The notes under the pieces are model-generated. The model did not search any database. It had not been told where the DNA came from and saw nothing but the letters and a program-made list of their open reading frames with translations. A stretch of 64,000 nt of DNA from assembly GCA_022841745.1 (NCBI GenBank), contig JALHQW010000013.1, positions 1 to 64,000 on the forward strand, in the 5' to 3' direction. Source of the DNA: Saprospiraceae bacterium (GTDB lineage Bacteria > Bacteroidota > Bacteroidia > Chitinophagales > Saprospiraceae). This document shows positions 15,434 to 25,400 of this stretch, one piece after another. Every line of letters begins with the position of its first letter. Position 1 is the stretch's first letter. The position numbers were made by a program, and so were the translations under genes.

Positions 15434-18400
15434 ATGATTAGATTCTCAACCTTGTGCATGGCCCTGTTCTGTGTCTTCCTCTCATTGGATGCGCTGGGCC
15501 AAATGACTATCAAGGGCGTGGTGACAGACGAAAACTCGGGCCCTCTCATCGGGGCTACGGTGCTCGTCAAGAACACGTCCAATGGAACAATCACCGACGT
15601 TGACGGCAACTATGAAATCACGGTGAACAAAGGCGATGTCCTCGTCTTTTCTTTCACGGGTTTCTCCTCGCAAGAGGTAACGGTAGAGGCCAGCACCTCC
15701 ATCAATGTTACCATGGAGGAAGGGGCCGACCTGAGCGAGGTCGTCGTTGTGGCCTATGGCCAACAGAAAAAAGTCACCGTAACAGGTGCAGTCGCCTCGC
15801 TGAAAGGCAAGGAGGTGGTGCGCTCCCCAGCGGTGGACATGACCAACTCCTTGGCGGGCCGCTTGCCGGGCCTTGTGGTCATCCAGACCAGCGGCGAGCC
15901 GGGCCAGGACGGTGCCAGGGTCTCCATCCGGGGCACCAACACCTTGGGCAACAGCAGCCCGCTTATTGTCATTGACGGTATCCCCGACAGGGACGGTGGC
16001 TTTGGCCGCTTGAACCCGCAGGACATCGAGTCCATCTCGGTGTTGAAGGACGCATCGGCGGCCATTTACGGCTCCCGTGCTGCCAACGGTGCCATCATCG
16101 TGACGACCAAGCGGGGCAAGTCGGGCAAGCCTGTCATTGGCTACAGCTTCAACCAAGGCTTTGCCCAGCCAACCGTTGTCCCTGAAATGTCTGACGCCGT
16201 GGAGTACGCCAATATCAGGAATGAATTGGCCCTTTATTCCTTGCCGCAAGAGGAATGGTCGGCAGGATGGCAGGCGCTGAACGCTTCCGGCTCTTACGTA
16301 TCACCGAGCAGTGGCGCTACCGTGAACAGCGTGTTCAGCCCTGATCAAGTGAAAAAATATGCGGATGGTTCCGACCCTTGGGGACACCCGAACACGGATT
16401 GGTTCGGCGATGTATTCCGTCCCTGGGCGCCACAGAAACGCCACAACCTGGAAATGACGGGTGGCTCCGAAAACCTGACCTATTTCACTTCATTAGGTTA
16501 TGTTTTCCAAGACGCTATTTACGAGAACTCTGCAACCAACTACAAGCAGTACAATTTCCGTACGAACCTTGATGCGAAAATCAACGATTACATTAAGGCA
16601 AACGTCGGTGCCATGATTCGCAGGGAAGACCGCAACTACCCTACCGAGAGCGCAGGCTCCATTTTCAGGATGCTGATGCGTGGTCGTCCTACCGACCCAG
16701 CAGTTTGGCCCAACGGCAAGCCAGGCCCGGACATCGAGAACGGCCAGAACCCCTACGTCATCACGACCAATGCAACTGGTTATGTTGATAATCCAGTGGA
16801 TTTTGTGCAACTGAATGGTGGCGTTGATATCAGCAACCCTTGGGTCAAAGGCTTGAAGCTCAACCTTTCAGGTGCTGTGGACAAGACTTCCGGAATCACA
16901 AAGACTTGGCAAACACCTTGGGAGCTTTACTACTGGGACAAGCAGTCCTACGAAGCTGATGGCAAGACGCCATTGTTGGAGCCAGCCGTTAGGTCCAACT
17001 TCACCGACCCAAGGCTTCGTGAGTCATATGGCCAGATCTTAAACACCAACCTGACCGCTATCCTTAGCTACGACTTTAAATTGGGCGCTGACAACAATTT
17101 CAGCCTCATGACAGGTGTGACAAGGGAAGAGTTCACAGGTTCGGGCTTCTCTGCTTTCCGTCGCAACTTTATCTCCCCTGCGATTGACCAGATTTTCGCA
17201 GGTGGTACAATCGGTCAGGAGACTGGTGGCGGTGCATACGAGCGTGCTCGCTTGGGCTACTATGGCCGGGCACAGTACAACTACAAGGAAAAATACCTTG
17301 CCGAGTTTATCTGGCGCCGTGATGGTTCCTATATCTTCCCAGAGGACCAGCGCTACGGCTTCTTCCCTGGCCTCTTGTTAGGCTGGAACATTACGGAAGA
17401 GGACTGGTTCAACATCAATGGCTTGGACTACCTGAAACTCCGTGCTTCTTATGGCGAAATGGGCAACGACCAAGTGTTCTACAACGGCAGTTTGCAGGAA
17501 TACGCCTTTTTGTCCACTTACAATCCAGGCCAGTATCCTATCAACAACCAAGTAGTGACCACCCTGTTTGAAACGGGATTGGCCAACCAGGATTTTACTT
17601 GGGAGCGTGCAAGGAACATTAACCTGGGCGTGGACGGTAACTTGTTTGGCAAGTTGGACTTCACATTGGAATACTTCAAAAACAGGCGTGACCAAATCTT
17701 GATCCAAGAAACGGGTTCCACTCCTGCCTCTTCCGGTATCAGCACATTGTTGCCACCAGTTAACAAAGGCGAAGTGGACAACTCTGGTTTCGAATACAAC
17801 TTGGTTTACAATAGCAGGGCCACATCGGACTTCCGTTGGAGCGCAGGTATCAATGGCGGTTATGCTAAAAACAAAGTCGTGTTCATGGACGAAGTGCCTG
17901 GTATTCCTGAATACCAGAAGCAAGAAGGCAAGCCGATCAATGCCTTCCTTGTTTACGAATCTGATGGTGCTTTCAGGGACCAAGCGGAAATCGAAGCCAA
18001 TACAATTGACTACTCAGAGGTCATCGGAGCGAGTGGCACACTCAAACCTGGCGATATGAAATTCAAGGATTTCAATGGCGATGGCAAAATCAATGCGGAT
18101 GACCAAACTCGTTTGGACAAAAACGCCACGCCAAGATTTTTCTTTGGCGGTACATTTACGGCCAATTTCAAAAACCTTGATTTCTCTATGTTGTTGCAGG
18201 GTGCGGTCGGTGCGTTGTTCAGGGTGCAAACGGAGTCTGGCGACATCGGAAACTACCTGAAGTACAACCACGACAACCGTTGGAGCATTGAAAACCCAAG
18301 CGGCGATCATCCACGCCTCGCAAGCCGTGGCGACACCTATTTCACGGGCGGCCCTTATGGCAACAACGACTATTTCCTGTTTAACAAGGATTATATCCGT

Positions 18401-18604
18401 TTGAAAAACATAGAGATAGGTTACACCTTTGGTAAAGGGTTGACCGACAAAGTGAGGCTCAGGGATTTGAGGGTTTATTTCAACGCACTGAACTTGTTCA
18501 CTTTGGACAAATTCAAGGTGTTTGACCCAGAATCCGAAAACCAGGCCGGTACCTATTACCCACAATCAAGGGTACTTAATTTTGGAGCAAGTCTATCATT
18601 CTAA
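15434..18604 (+). CDS. SusC/RagA-family TonB-linked outer-membrane receptor
   Basis: 1056 aa from the ATG chosen here (MIRFSTLCMALFCVFLSLDALGQ, a clean signal peptide; an upstream TTG would bury it). Domains: carboxypeptidase-regulatory-like (about 23-105: TIKGVVTDENSGPLIGATVL, GTITDVDGNYEI); TonB plug (about 115-225: VTVTGAVASLKGKEV, IRGTNTLGNSSPLIVIDGIP, IESISVLKDASAAIYGSRAA, NGAIIVTTKRG); then a 22-strand barrel ending in a terminal aromatic strand (SRVLNFGASLSF). It imports a glycan or peptide with TonB energy and pairs with the SusD-like lipoprotein 17 bp downstream. The substrate is unknown; the region's GH29 fucosidase hints at, but does not prove, a fucosylated glycan. Confidence 0.95.
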   Translation: MIRFSTLCMALFCVFLSLDALGQMTIKGVVTDENSGPLIGATVLVKNTSNGTITDVDGNYEITVNKGDVLVFSFTGFSSQEVTVEASTSINVTMEEGADLSEVVVVAYGQQKKVTVTGAVASLKGKEVVRSPAVDMTNSLAGRLPGLVVIQTSGEPGQDGARVSIRGTNTLGNSSPLIVIDGIPDRDGGFGRLNPQDIESISVLKDASAAIYGSRAANGAIIVTTKRGKSGKPVIGYSFNQGFAQPTVVPEMSDAVEYANIRNELALYSLPQEEWSAGWQALNASGSYVSPSSGATVNSVFSPDQVKKYADGSDPWGHPNTDWFGDVFRPWAPQKRHNLEMTGGSENLTYFTSLGYVFQDAIYENSATNYKQYNFRTNLDAKINDYIKANVGAMIRREDRNYPTESAGSIFRMLMRGRPTDPAVWPNGKPGPDIENGQNPYVITTNATGYVDNPVDFVQLNGGVDISNPWVKGLKLNLSGAVDKTSGITKTWQTPWELYYWDKQSYEADGKTPLLEPAVRSNFTDPRLRESYGQILNTNLTAILSYDFKLGADNNFSLMTGVTREEFTGSGFSAFRRNFISPAIDQIFAGGTIGQETGGGAYERARLGYYGRAQYNYKEKYLAEFIWRRDGSYIFPEDQRYGFFPGLLLGWNITEEDWFNINGLDYLKLRASYGEMGNDQVFYNGSLQEYAFLSTYNPGQYPINNQVVTTLFETGLANQDFTWERARNINLGVDGNLFGKLDFTLEYFKNRRDQILIQETGSTPASSGISTLLPPVNKGEVDNSGFEYNLVYNSRATSDFRWSAGINGGYAKNKVVFMDEVPGIPEYQKQEGKPINAFLVYESDGAFRDQAEIEANTIDYSEVIGASGTLKPGDMKFKDFNGDGKINADDQTRLDKNATPRFFFGGTFTANFKNLDFSMLLQGAVGALFRVQTESGDIGNYLKYNHDNRWSIENPSGDHPRLASRGDTYFTGGPYGNNDYFLFNKDYIRLKNIEIGYTFGKGLTDKVRLRDLRVYFNALNLFTLDKFKVFDPESENQAGTYYPQSRVLNFGASLSF

Positions 18605-18621
18605 TCAATAAAAGTGTTTTC

Positions 18622-20499
18622 ATGAAAAATTTTAAATTCTTCTATTTCATTGCGATCGGCTTGGTGGCCCTGCTGCCAATGTCGTGCAACGATGATTTCT
18701 TGAATACAAAGCCGTTGGACAGGATTTCCAGCGATGCTACTTGGGCAGATGGTCCATTGTCGGAAGCTTTTGTGTTCAACGTTTATTCCTTCCTCGGTTA
18801 TGGCGGCTTCGAGGAGCAAGCCTTGGCTAGCTACACCGACGAGGCCATGTTTACCCACGCCGGCCGGAACATCAACACCTTCACCGAAGGTGCTGAAAGC
18901 CCTGGTGGCCTCGCATGGAAAAGCCCGACCTACGAGTGGGGCAGTATGTACTTGGCCATTCGCCAAGCGAACATTGCCATCGAGAACCTTCCAAAGGCAA
19001 CTTTCACGGATACCGAACTCCGTGACAGGCTCTTGGGAGAGGCATACTTCCTCCGTGCCTACTACTATCACCAACTCGTGCGCTATTACGGTGGTGTTCC
19101 ACTCATTGCCAAGCCTTATGGCCTCAACGAGGACTATTCGGTAACCCGCAATACTTATGAGGAGTGCGTGAACTTTATCGTAGCCGACCTCGACCAAGCC
19201 GCTACTTTGTTGGATGGCAAGGGCGAAACACCAGGCCGTGCTTCCAAACTGAGCGCCATGGCCCTTAAGGCCCGCCAGTTGGTCTATGCAGCCAGCGACC
19301 TCCACGACGCAGCTACTGCCCAGTCAAAATCAGCGACGCTCAGTGGCTACAGCGACATTGCACTGGTAGCCTACACTGGTGGCGACCGTGCCGCCCGTTG
19401 GAGGGCTGCCCAAGATGCAGCTAAAGCCGTTCTCGACGCAGGCGCTGGTTACAAACTTGACCTGGGTGGCCCAGTCTCTCCTGAAGAAGGCCAGAGCAAC
19501 TACAACTCCATCGCCATGGGCGGTAGGAGCAAGGTTGGCGATCCCGCCGCTGCCACGGAGCTTATCTTCCAGCGTACCCATACGCCGCAATTCACCCAGG
19601 AAGACAACTGGCCTTTGGGCGGTATCCACTACGGCATCAACAACGGCCCGAACGGCTATCACAACTGGGCAGGCAACACGCCCATCCAGCAGCTCGTGGA
19701 CGACTACGAAATGATGGACGGCTCCAAGTTCGACTGGAACAACCCGGCGCACAAAGCCGATCCTTACACGGGCCGTGACCCACGCTTCTACGCAACTGTG
19801 CTGTATGATGGCGCACCATGGAAGCCACGTCCTTCTGACGTAGCGGCGCTGGATCCCGTCAACCAAATCCAGACGGGCTACTACGACGATGGTGCAGGTA
19901 ACCTCATCAATGGCATTGACACCCGTAAGTCTTCTATCGAAGACTGGAACGGTACCCGTACCCACTACTATACCCGCAAGTTCATTGATGCCGACCCTGC
20001 GCTGCCAGACAACCAGTCCAATGCACAGGTGATTCCTTGGCCCTTCATCCGCTACACGGAGATGGCACTGATTTATGCAGAAGCTTCCCAAGAACTGGGT
20101 GAGGAGGACAAAGCCCGTGAGTGGATCAACAAAATCCGTTTCAGGGGTGGTATGCCTGCAACTACTGCATCTGGTGATGCCCTGCGTGACCTCATCCGCA
20201 ACGAGCGCCGGGTAGAGCTTGCCTACGAGGAGCACCGCTACCACGATGGCCGCCGCTGGATGCTTGGTGAACAACTGGGCCGCATCATCCAGGCTATCAA
20301 CGTGACCGCCACCTTGAAGCCGGGCCAAACACCGCACGTACCGTACCGCCACGACAAGTCGAAGTACGATTACACCTATACCGTGTACGACAACAACGAC
20401 AACGAGACCCGTACCTGGAACGACAAGATGTACTTCCGGCCCATCAGTCGCGACGAGGTGAACCGGAACAGCAAATTGGTGCAGAATCCGGGGTATTGA
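18622..20499 (+). CDS. SusD/RagB-family nutrient-binding outer-membrane lipoprotein
   Basis: 625 aa. The lipoprotein signal MKNFKFFYFIAIGLVALLPM is followed by SCNDDFLNTKPLDRISSD, the typical SusD start with Cys then D-x-L-x-x-x-P. TPR-like helices follow (YLAIRQANIAIENLP, LGEAYFLRAYYYHQLVRYYG, VPLIAKP). The C-terminal RagB/SusD part shows WPFIRYTEMALIYAEASQEL, RGGMPATTASGDALRDLIRNER and RRVELAYEEHRYHDGRRW. It is the surface lid that captures substrate for the SusC channel encoded just upstream. A strong hairpin terminator follows at 20561. Confidence 0.95.
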   Translation: MKNFKFFYFIAIGLVALLPMSCNDDFLNTKPLDRISSDATWADGPLSEAFVFNVYSFLGYGGFEEQALASYTDEAMFTHAGRNINTFTEGAESPGGLAWKSPTYEWGSMYLAIRQANIAIENLPKATFTDTELRDRLLGEAYFLRAYYYHQLVRYYGGVPLIAKPYGLNEDYSVTRNTYEECVNFIVADLDQAATLLDGKGETPGRASKLSAMALKARQLVYAASDLHDAATAQSKSATLSGYSDIALVAYTGGDRAARWRAAQDAAKAVLDAGAGYKLDLGGPVSPEEGQSNYNSIAMGGRSKVGDPAAATELIFQRTHTPQFTQEDNWPLGGIHYGINNGPNGYHNWAGNTPIQQLVDDYEMMDGSKFDWNNPAHKADPYTGRDPRFYATVLYDGAPWKPRPSDVAALDPVNQIQTGYYDDGAGNLINGIDTRKSSIEDWNGTRTHYYTRKFIDADPALPDNQSNAQVIPWPFIRYTEMALIYAEASQELGEEDKAREWINKIRFRGGMPATTASGDALRDLIRNERRVELAYEEHRYHDGRRWMLGEQLGRIIQAINVTATLKPGQTPHVPYRHDKSKYDYTYTVYDNNDNETRTWNDKMYFRPISRDEVNRNSKLVQNPGY

Positions 20500-20560
20500 T
20501 GGAAATTGAGAAATTAGAAAATTAGAAATCGAGGAGACACGAAGTAAATTGATTTCCAGA

Positions 20561-20604
20561 GCAAGCGCCCCCAGCCTTTGACGAGGTTGGGGGCGCTGCT
20601 TTTA
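20561..20604 (+). terminator. Terminator of the susCD operon
   Basis: AGCGCCCCCA (20564-20573) pairs with TGGGGGCGCT (20588-20597), extended by GC/GC pairs on the loop side, followed by T residues. It lies 65 nt after the susD stop. The stretch before it (20500-20535) is a loose A-rich array of about 7-8 nt period (GAAATTA-like) touching the stop codon. Confidence 0.75.
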
Positions 20605-20659
20605 AAGCTTTTTTGGAATTGGCCAAAGGAAAGTGGGTTGCATTGATGCGAAGTCGAAA

Positions 20660-21892
20660 TCACAAATCCGAAACTGCTATGGCCTTTTTTATTTCGCTTT
20701 TGGAATTGCGCCCAACGCCACAATCGGCAGCGTACCGGCTCCATTCATGGACGACACCCCTCACCTCCTCGATGAGGTTCCAGGCGTTTCTCATTTTGAA
20801 ATAATCTGCCAATTGCATCAAATGCCGCTTGTTGGGGTTTGCGCCTTCGCCAGCGACCGTCGTGCTGTGCATTCCGTGATTAGATTGAGAGAAAGTCAGG
20901 TCGTAGGCCGGGGCCAGTCTCCAATTGCCCTGCGCATCCATCAGGAACGAGGTATTTTTGCTGTGGTCGTCACGGTTGTGCGCATAAACATTGAAAGCTG
21001 CAAGGCGCAGCACTTTTTCATAAGCCCGTACATCTTTTTCGAGCGTAAATGCGCAATCCATCAAATGCCCATAGTCCAAATTGCTCAACCTGAAGTTGTC
21101 GTGCAACATGCCCGCCGCTGAATGTAGGTGAAAGCGGTTGTTGCCAAGCCTGTCAAAGCGCTTCGTGCCAAAATAAGCCCTCCCTGCCTTTCCTTCAAAA
21201 ACCTTGGATTCGCTCGTTTCGAGGCCGGCGGCCTTGGCCATCTTGTGGTAGGCAAGTTCGATATGGGCAATATCGGGCTTGTCCGCTTGGGCGGGGAATT
21301 TTATCAGCCAATGCTCGTAGCCAGGGGGCAAGTTCCTTTCGGCCCCCATCAAATGTCCCGTCATGGGGTTGTAGCCTACCAAAATCTTTGGGCGTGCCCC
21401 ACCCGATGAGCCGCCCAATCTGAAGAGTTCGTCCAGCACATCGGCAGCGTTACCCGAAAGGACTTGCCGGGTTGCCTTGGCGATTTCATCTAATTCGATT
21501 TTCAGGGGCGCTGCGTTTTCCATGGGCATTTGAGGCTTGTACGCCAAAGCGCCCATTCCATTGTTGCCAACCACCGCCAAGCGATAGAGCGGGGTGATTT
21601 CGCCCAACGGTATTCCCTTGGATGTCAATGCCCGGTCGAGCAGCAGTCTCCCCCAGCCGTCGGGGAGCGAATCGGCAAAAACACCGAACAGGCCATCGAA
21701 AGGTGACTCGCCCGCCCTTTGCACAACATTGTTCAGTTTCAACTTGAAAGGTGAGATTTCGAGGCCGAGCTTCACAAAAATAGGGAAATACTTAAAATAA
21801 ATGCGCCGGGAATCGCTTACCAGTTCCCCCACCTCGATAACGTTTTCATCGAACTGGAGGGAGACGGTCAATTTCTTGACGTTTTCCATCAT
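20660..21892 (-). CDS. hipA: HipA-family serine/threonine kinase toxin
   Basis: 410 aa, near the usual 430-440. The N-terminal subdomain (about 5-110) has GVFADSLPDGWGRLLLDR. The kinase core has SSGGARPKILVG (phosphate-binding loop), HWLIKFPA (the ATP-contact Lys), AHNRDDHSKNTSFLMD (catalytic loop N-x-D-D-H-x-K-N) and WRLAPAYDLTFS (metal-binding Asp). HipA kinases phosphorylate glutamyl-tRNA synthetase in E. coli and cause growth arrest; the target here is not known. All catalytic motifs are present, so it is probably active. It overlaps the upstream HTH gene by 4 bp (ATGA), a typical antitoxin-toxin coupling. Confidence 0.9.
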   Translation of the reverse strand: MMENVKKLTVSLQFDENVIEVGELVSDSRRIYFKYFPIFVKLGLEISPFKLKLNNVVQRAGESPFDGLFGVFADSLPDGWGRLLLDRALTSKGIPLGEITPLYRLAVVGNNGMGALAYKPQMPMENAAPLKIELDEIAKATRQVLSGNAADVLDELFRLGGSSGGARPKILVGYNPMTGHLMGAERNLPPGYEHWLIKFPAQADKPDIAHIELAYHKMAKAAGLETSESKVFEGKAGRAYFGTKRFDRLGNNRFHLHSAAGMLHDNFRLSNLDYGHLMDCAFTLEKDVRAYEKVLRLAAFNVYAHNRDDHSKNTSFLMDAQGNWRLAPAYDLTFSQSNHGMHSTTVAGEGANPNKRHLMQLADYFKMRNAWNLIEEVRGVVHEWSRYAADCGVGRNSKSEIKKAIAVSDL

Positions 21893-22179
21893 GCCCTTGT
21901 TTTATCGCTGAACAGTTTTTCAATCCTATCCAAATCCTCGGCGGGTTTGAGCACCCACTCGAAATCCTCCAGACGGTCGAGTATTTCCACCAGTTTCAGC
22001 AAGGATTCCAGCGAGACCTGCCCAGTGCTTTCAAAGCGTTTCAGGCTGCCAAGCGACACCCCTGAACGCCGGGCAAGTTCGCTTTGTGAATAACCTGCCC
22101 GTTTGCGCAATGCTCTATGCCTTTCTGCGATTTGCCCCATGAAATCGGTGGGCTTTTTGATGGCTTCAAATTTAAGCAT
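21889..22179 (-). CDS. hipB: HipB-like XRE-family antitoxin
   Basis: 96 aa. A cro/C1-type helix-turn-helix spans about 18-70: RKRAGYSQSELARRSGVSLG, then SLKRFESTGQVSLESLLKL. It should bind its own promoter and neutralise the HipA kinase encoded in overlap just downstream. Upstream lie a TATTTTTG -7 element and two TAATATTTT repeats (22184-22192, 22225-22233) that may be operator half-sites. Confidence 0.88.
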   Translation of the reverse strand: MLKFEAIKKPTDFMGQIAERHRALRKRAGYSQSELARRSGVSLGSLKRFESTGQVSLESLLKLVEILDRLEDFEWVLKPAEDLDRIEKLFSDKTRA

Positions 22180-22183
22180 AGGT

Positions 22184-22233
22184 TAATATTTTGGCCAAAA
22201 ATACAATTTTTAAAGCAAAATGGCTAATATTTT
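22184..22233 (-). promoter_or_regulatory. hipBA promoter with repeated TAATATTTT sites
   Basis: The minus strand at 22203-22196 reads TATTTTTG (perfect -7). TAATATTTT occurs in direct orientation at 22184-22192, on the transcription-start side, and at 22225-22233, near -33; the sites are 41 bp apart (about four helical turns). The element TTTTGGCCAAAA at 22189-22200 is itself palindromic. Autoregulation by HipB is inferred from family behaviour. Confidence 0.5.
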
Positions 22234-22392
22234 AACCAGCATTATTATACATTACTGGCAACGTTGGAGGCGTTGTTTATTGTGCAAATCCAAGATTCTA
22301 TGTTTGATTTTCACAAAATAGAATCATATTTCTTATGTATTCTCGGAATTGGATCCCGAAAATTCATAAAAATCACGCCCACCTAGAGCCAG

Positions 22393-22424
22393 TTCCGAGC
22401 GTATCCATTTATTTTCGACCTTTG
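22393..22424 (+). promoter_or_regulatory. Candidate promoter of the VCBS/ASPIC lipoprotein gene
   Basis: TTC (22393-22395), 21 nt, GACCTTTG (22417-22424), each one base from the Bacteroidota consensus. Further upstream GATTCTAT (22294-22301) and ATAGAATC (22318-22325) form a small inverted repeat. Nothing else was seen in the 283-bp divergent gap. Confidence 0.35.
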
Positions 22425-22462
22425 CACAGCCATCATCAAACTTGTTCCCATTTAAACAAACT

Positions 22463-25400
22463 ATGACAAAACCTTGCTACATCGCCGCCGCTATCCTCCT
22501 TTTCTGCTTGCTTATTTTTTCATGTAAAAATGAGGAGCCATCAAACCTGCCAAGCGATGGCCAAGCCGACAGCCTTACCCTTTTCCAGCTCCTCCCCCCT
22601 GAAAAAACAGGCATTGACTTCATCAACCAGCTCGATGAAGGCCCCAACACCAATATCTTGATGTACGAATACTTCTACAACGGCGGCGGCGTGGCCACCG
22701 GCGACTTCAACAACGATGGATGGCTTGACCTTTATTTCACCTCCAGCATGGGTGACTGCAAGCTTTACCTCAACGAGGGCAAGGGCGGCCTAACCTTTCG
22801 GGACGTGACCGGACAATCAGGCGCTGGCGGCAGGCCCGGCCCCTGGAAGACGGGCGTGAACGTGGTGGACATCAACGGCGACGGGAAACTGGACATTTAC
22901 CTCTGCTACTCTGGCGCTTTGCCAGATGAAAAGCGCAAGAACCAACTCTTCATCAACTCCACTCCTACTCCCCCTTCAGGGGGTCGGGGGGCTGGGGCTA
23001 CTTTCCAAGAACGGGCAGCAGAATTCGGCCTCGACAGCCCCGGCCACTCCAACCAGTCCTACTTCCTCGACTACGACCGGGACGGCGACCTGGACATGCT
23101 CTTGCTCCAGCACAACCCGAAGAACCTGCCCATGCTCAACGAGGCACAGACCGCCGCCCAACTCAAGGCCAGCAGCCCCACGATGGGCCTCCGCCTTTTC
23201 CGACAGGAGAATGGAAAATTTGCCGACATGACCGAAAAAACGGGCATCTCCTGCTCGGAACTCAGCTACGGCCTCGGCCTCGCCATCAGCGACCTGAACG
23301 CCGACGGTTGGCCGGATTTCTATGTTTCCAATGACTACAACGTACCGGATTACCTGTACATGAACAATGGCGACGGCACGTTTACCAACAAACTGCGGGA
23401 AGCCATCAACCACACCAGTCAGTTCAGCATGGGCAGCGACGTGGCCGACCTCAACCACGACGGTCTGCCCGACCTCATCACCCTCGACATGCTGCCAGAG
23501 GACAATGCCCGTCAAAAGCTCCTGCTCGCCCCAGACAATTATGGCAAATTCGACCTGAACGTGCGCAGCGGCTTCTACTACCAGTTCATGCGGAACATGC
23601 TGCAACTCAATAACGGTGACGGGACTTTTTCGGAAGTTGGCCAACTGGCGGGCATCTCCAACACCGACTGGAGCTGGTCGGCACTCGCCGCCGACTACGA
23701 CAACGATGGCCAGCGTGACCTCTACATCACCAACGGCTACCACCGCGATTATACCAACCTCGACTTCATCGCCTATTTGGATAATTTCGTGCAGAAAAAG
23801 GGGCGGCTGCAACGGGAGGACGTGCTGGAAATCATCAAGAACATGCCCGCCTCCAACGTCACTAATTATTTTTTCCGGGGCAATGGCGAACTACATTTCG
23901 ACAATATAACCAATGCCTGTGGCATGGGCCAGCCAAGTAACAGCAATGGTGCCGTATATGCCGATTTGGACAAGGATGGCGACCTTGATTTAATCGTGAA
24001 CAATATCAATAAACCTGCTTTTATCTATGAAAATACCGTGGATAAAAAAGCGGGGAATTACCTGCAAGTATCGCTCAAGGGCGAGGGAATGAACACGCAG
24101 GGCCTTGGTGCTAAAGTAGCTGTATTTGCTGGTGGTAAGCAGTTTTTTGCGGAGCAAAACCCGGCTCGTGGCTATCTCTCCGCCGTGTCTCCGATTTTGC
24201 ATTTTGGTTTGGGAAAAACACCGACGATTGATTCATTCATTATTAACTGGCCAACTGGCAAGCAGGAAAAGCGGAAGGATATAACCATTAATTCCACCAT
24301 CATTTTAGAAGAAAAAAATGCGCAATTGGCGAAGCCGATAAAAGCCAACTATGCACCATTATTTACACCGATTAATTCACCAATAAATTACACCAACCCG
24401 CCCACTACATCTCGTGACTTCGACCGCCAGAAGCTGCTAATCGGCGAACTTTCCACCCACGGCCCGTGCATGTCCAAGGGCGACCTGAACGGCGATGGAT
24501 TGGAAGACCTTTTCATTGGCGGGGCAGCGGGGCAGGCGGCCAGCTTGTATTTTCAGGAAAAAAACGGGCAGTTCACCAAGGCCAACATTCCCGCCTTCGA
24601 AGCGGACAAGGCCAGCGAGGATGCTGACGCCGCCCTCTTCGATGCAGATGGTGACGGTGATTTGGACATCTATGTGGCAAGCGGCGGCTATCACCGGTTC
24701 CAGCCAGACGATGCGGCGCTCCAAGACCGCCTCTACTTGAACGATGGCCCCAAAGGGGCAAGCAAAGGTGCTTTCACGAAATCCCCCAACGCTTTGCCGA
24801 AGGCAACCGCCAGCAAAGGCTGCGTGGCTGTGGGCGACGTGAACGGCGATGGCCACCCCGACCTTTTCGTGGGAGGGCGGGTGGTGCCGGGGCGCTACCC
24901 AGAAGCCCCCGCCAGCTACCTGCTCGTGAACGATGGGAAGGGCGTTTTTGCGGAGCAAACAAGGGCGCTCGCCCCCGAATTGGCGCAGCCAGGCATGGTC
25001 TGCGACGCCGTTTGGGTGGACTTGAACCAAGATGGGAAGCAAGACCTCGTGACCGTCGGAGAGTGGATGCCCGTGGCCGCCTACCTAAACGAGGGCGGTA
25101 AACTACGCCCTGCTACGGAACAGGTTTTCGGGAAGGCGTACAACGGCCTGTGGAACTGCATCGAGGTGGCCGACCTGAACAAGGATGGCCGCCCTGACTT
25201 CATCGTCGGCAACCTCGGAACGAACACGCAGCTGAGGGCCTCGGAAACTGAACCTGCCGAGCTTTACTACGCCGATTTTGATGAAAACGGCGCTGTTGAC
25301 CCTATACTCTGCACTTATATCCAAGGCAAATCCTACCCGTATCTGACCCGTGACGAGCTTGTTCAACAATTGCCAAAGTTCAAGAAGCGTTTCACCGATT

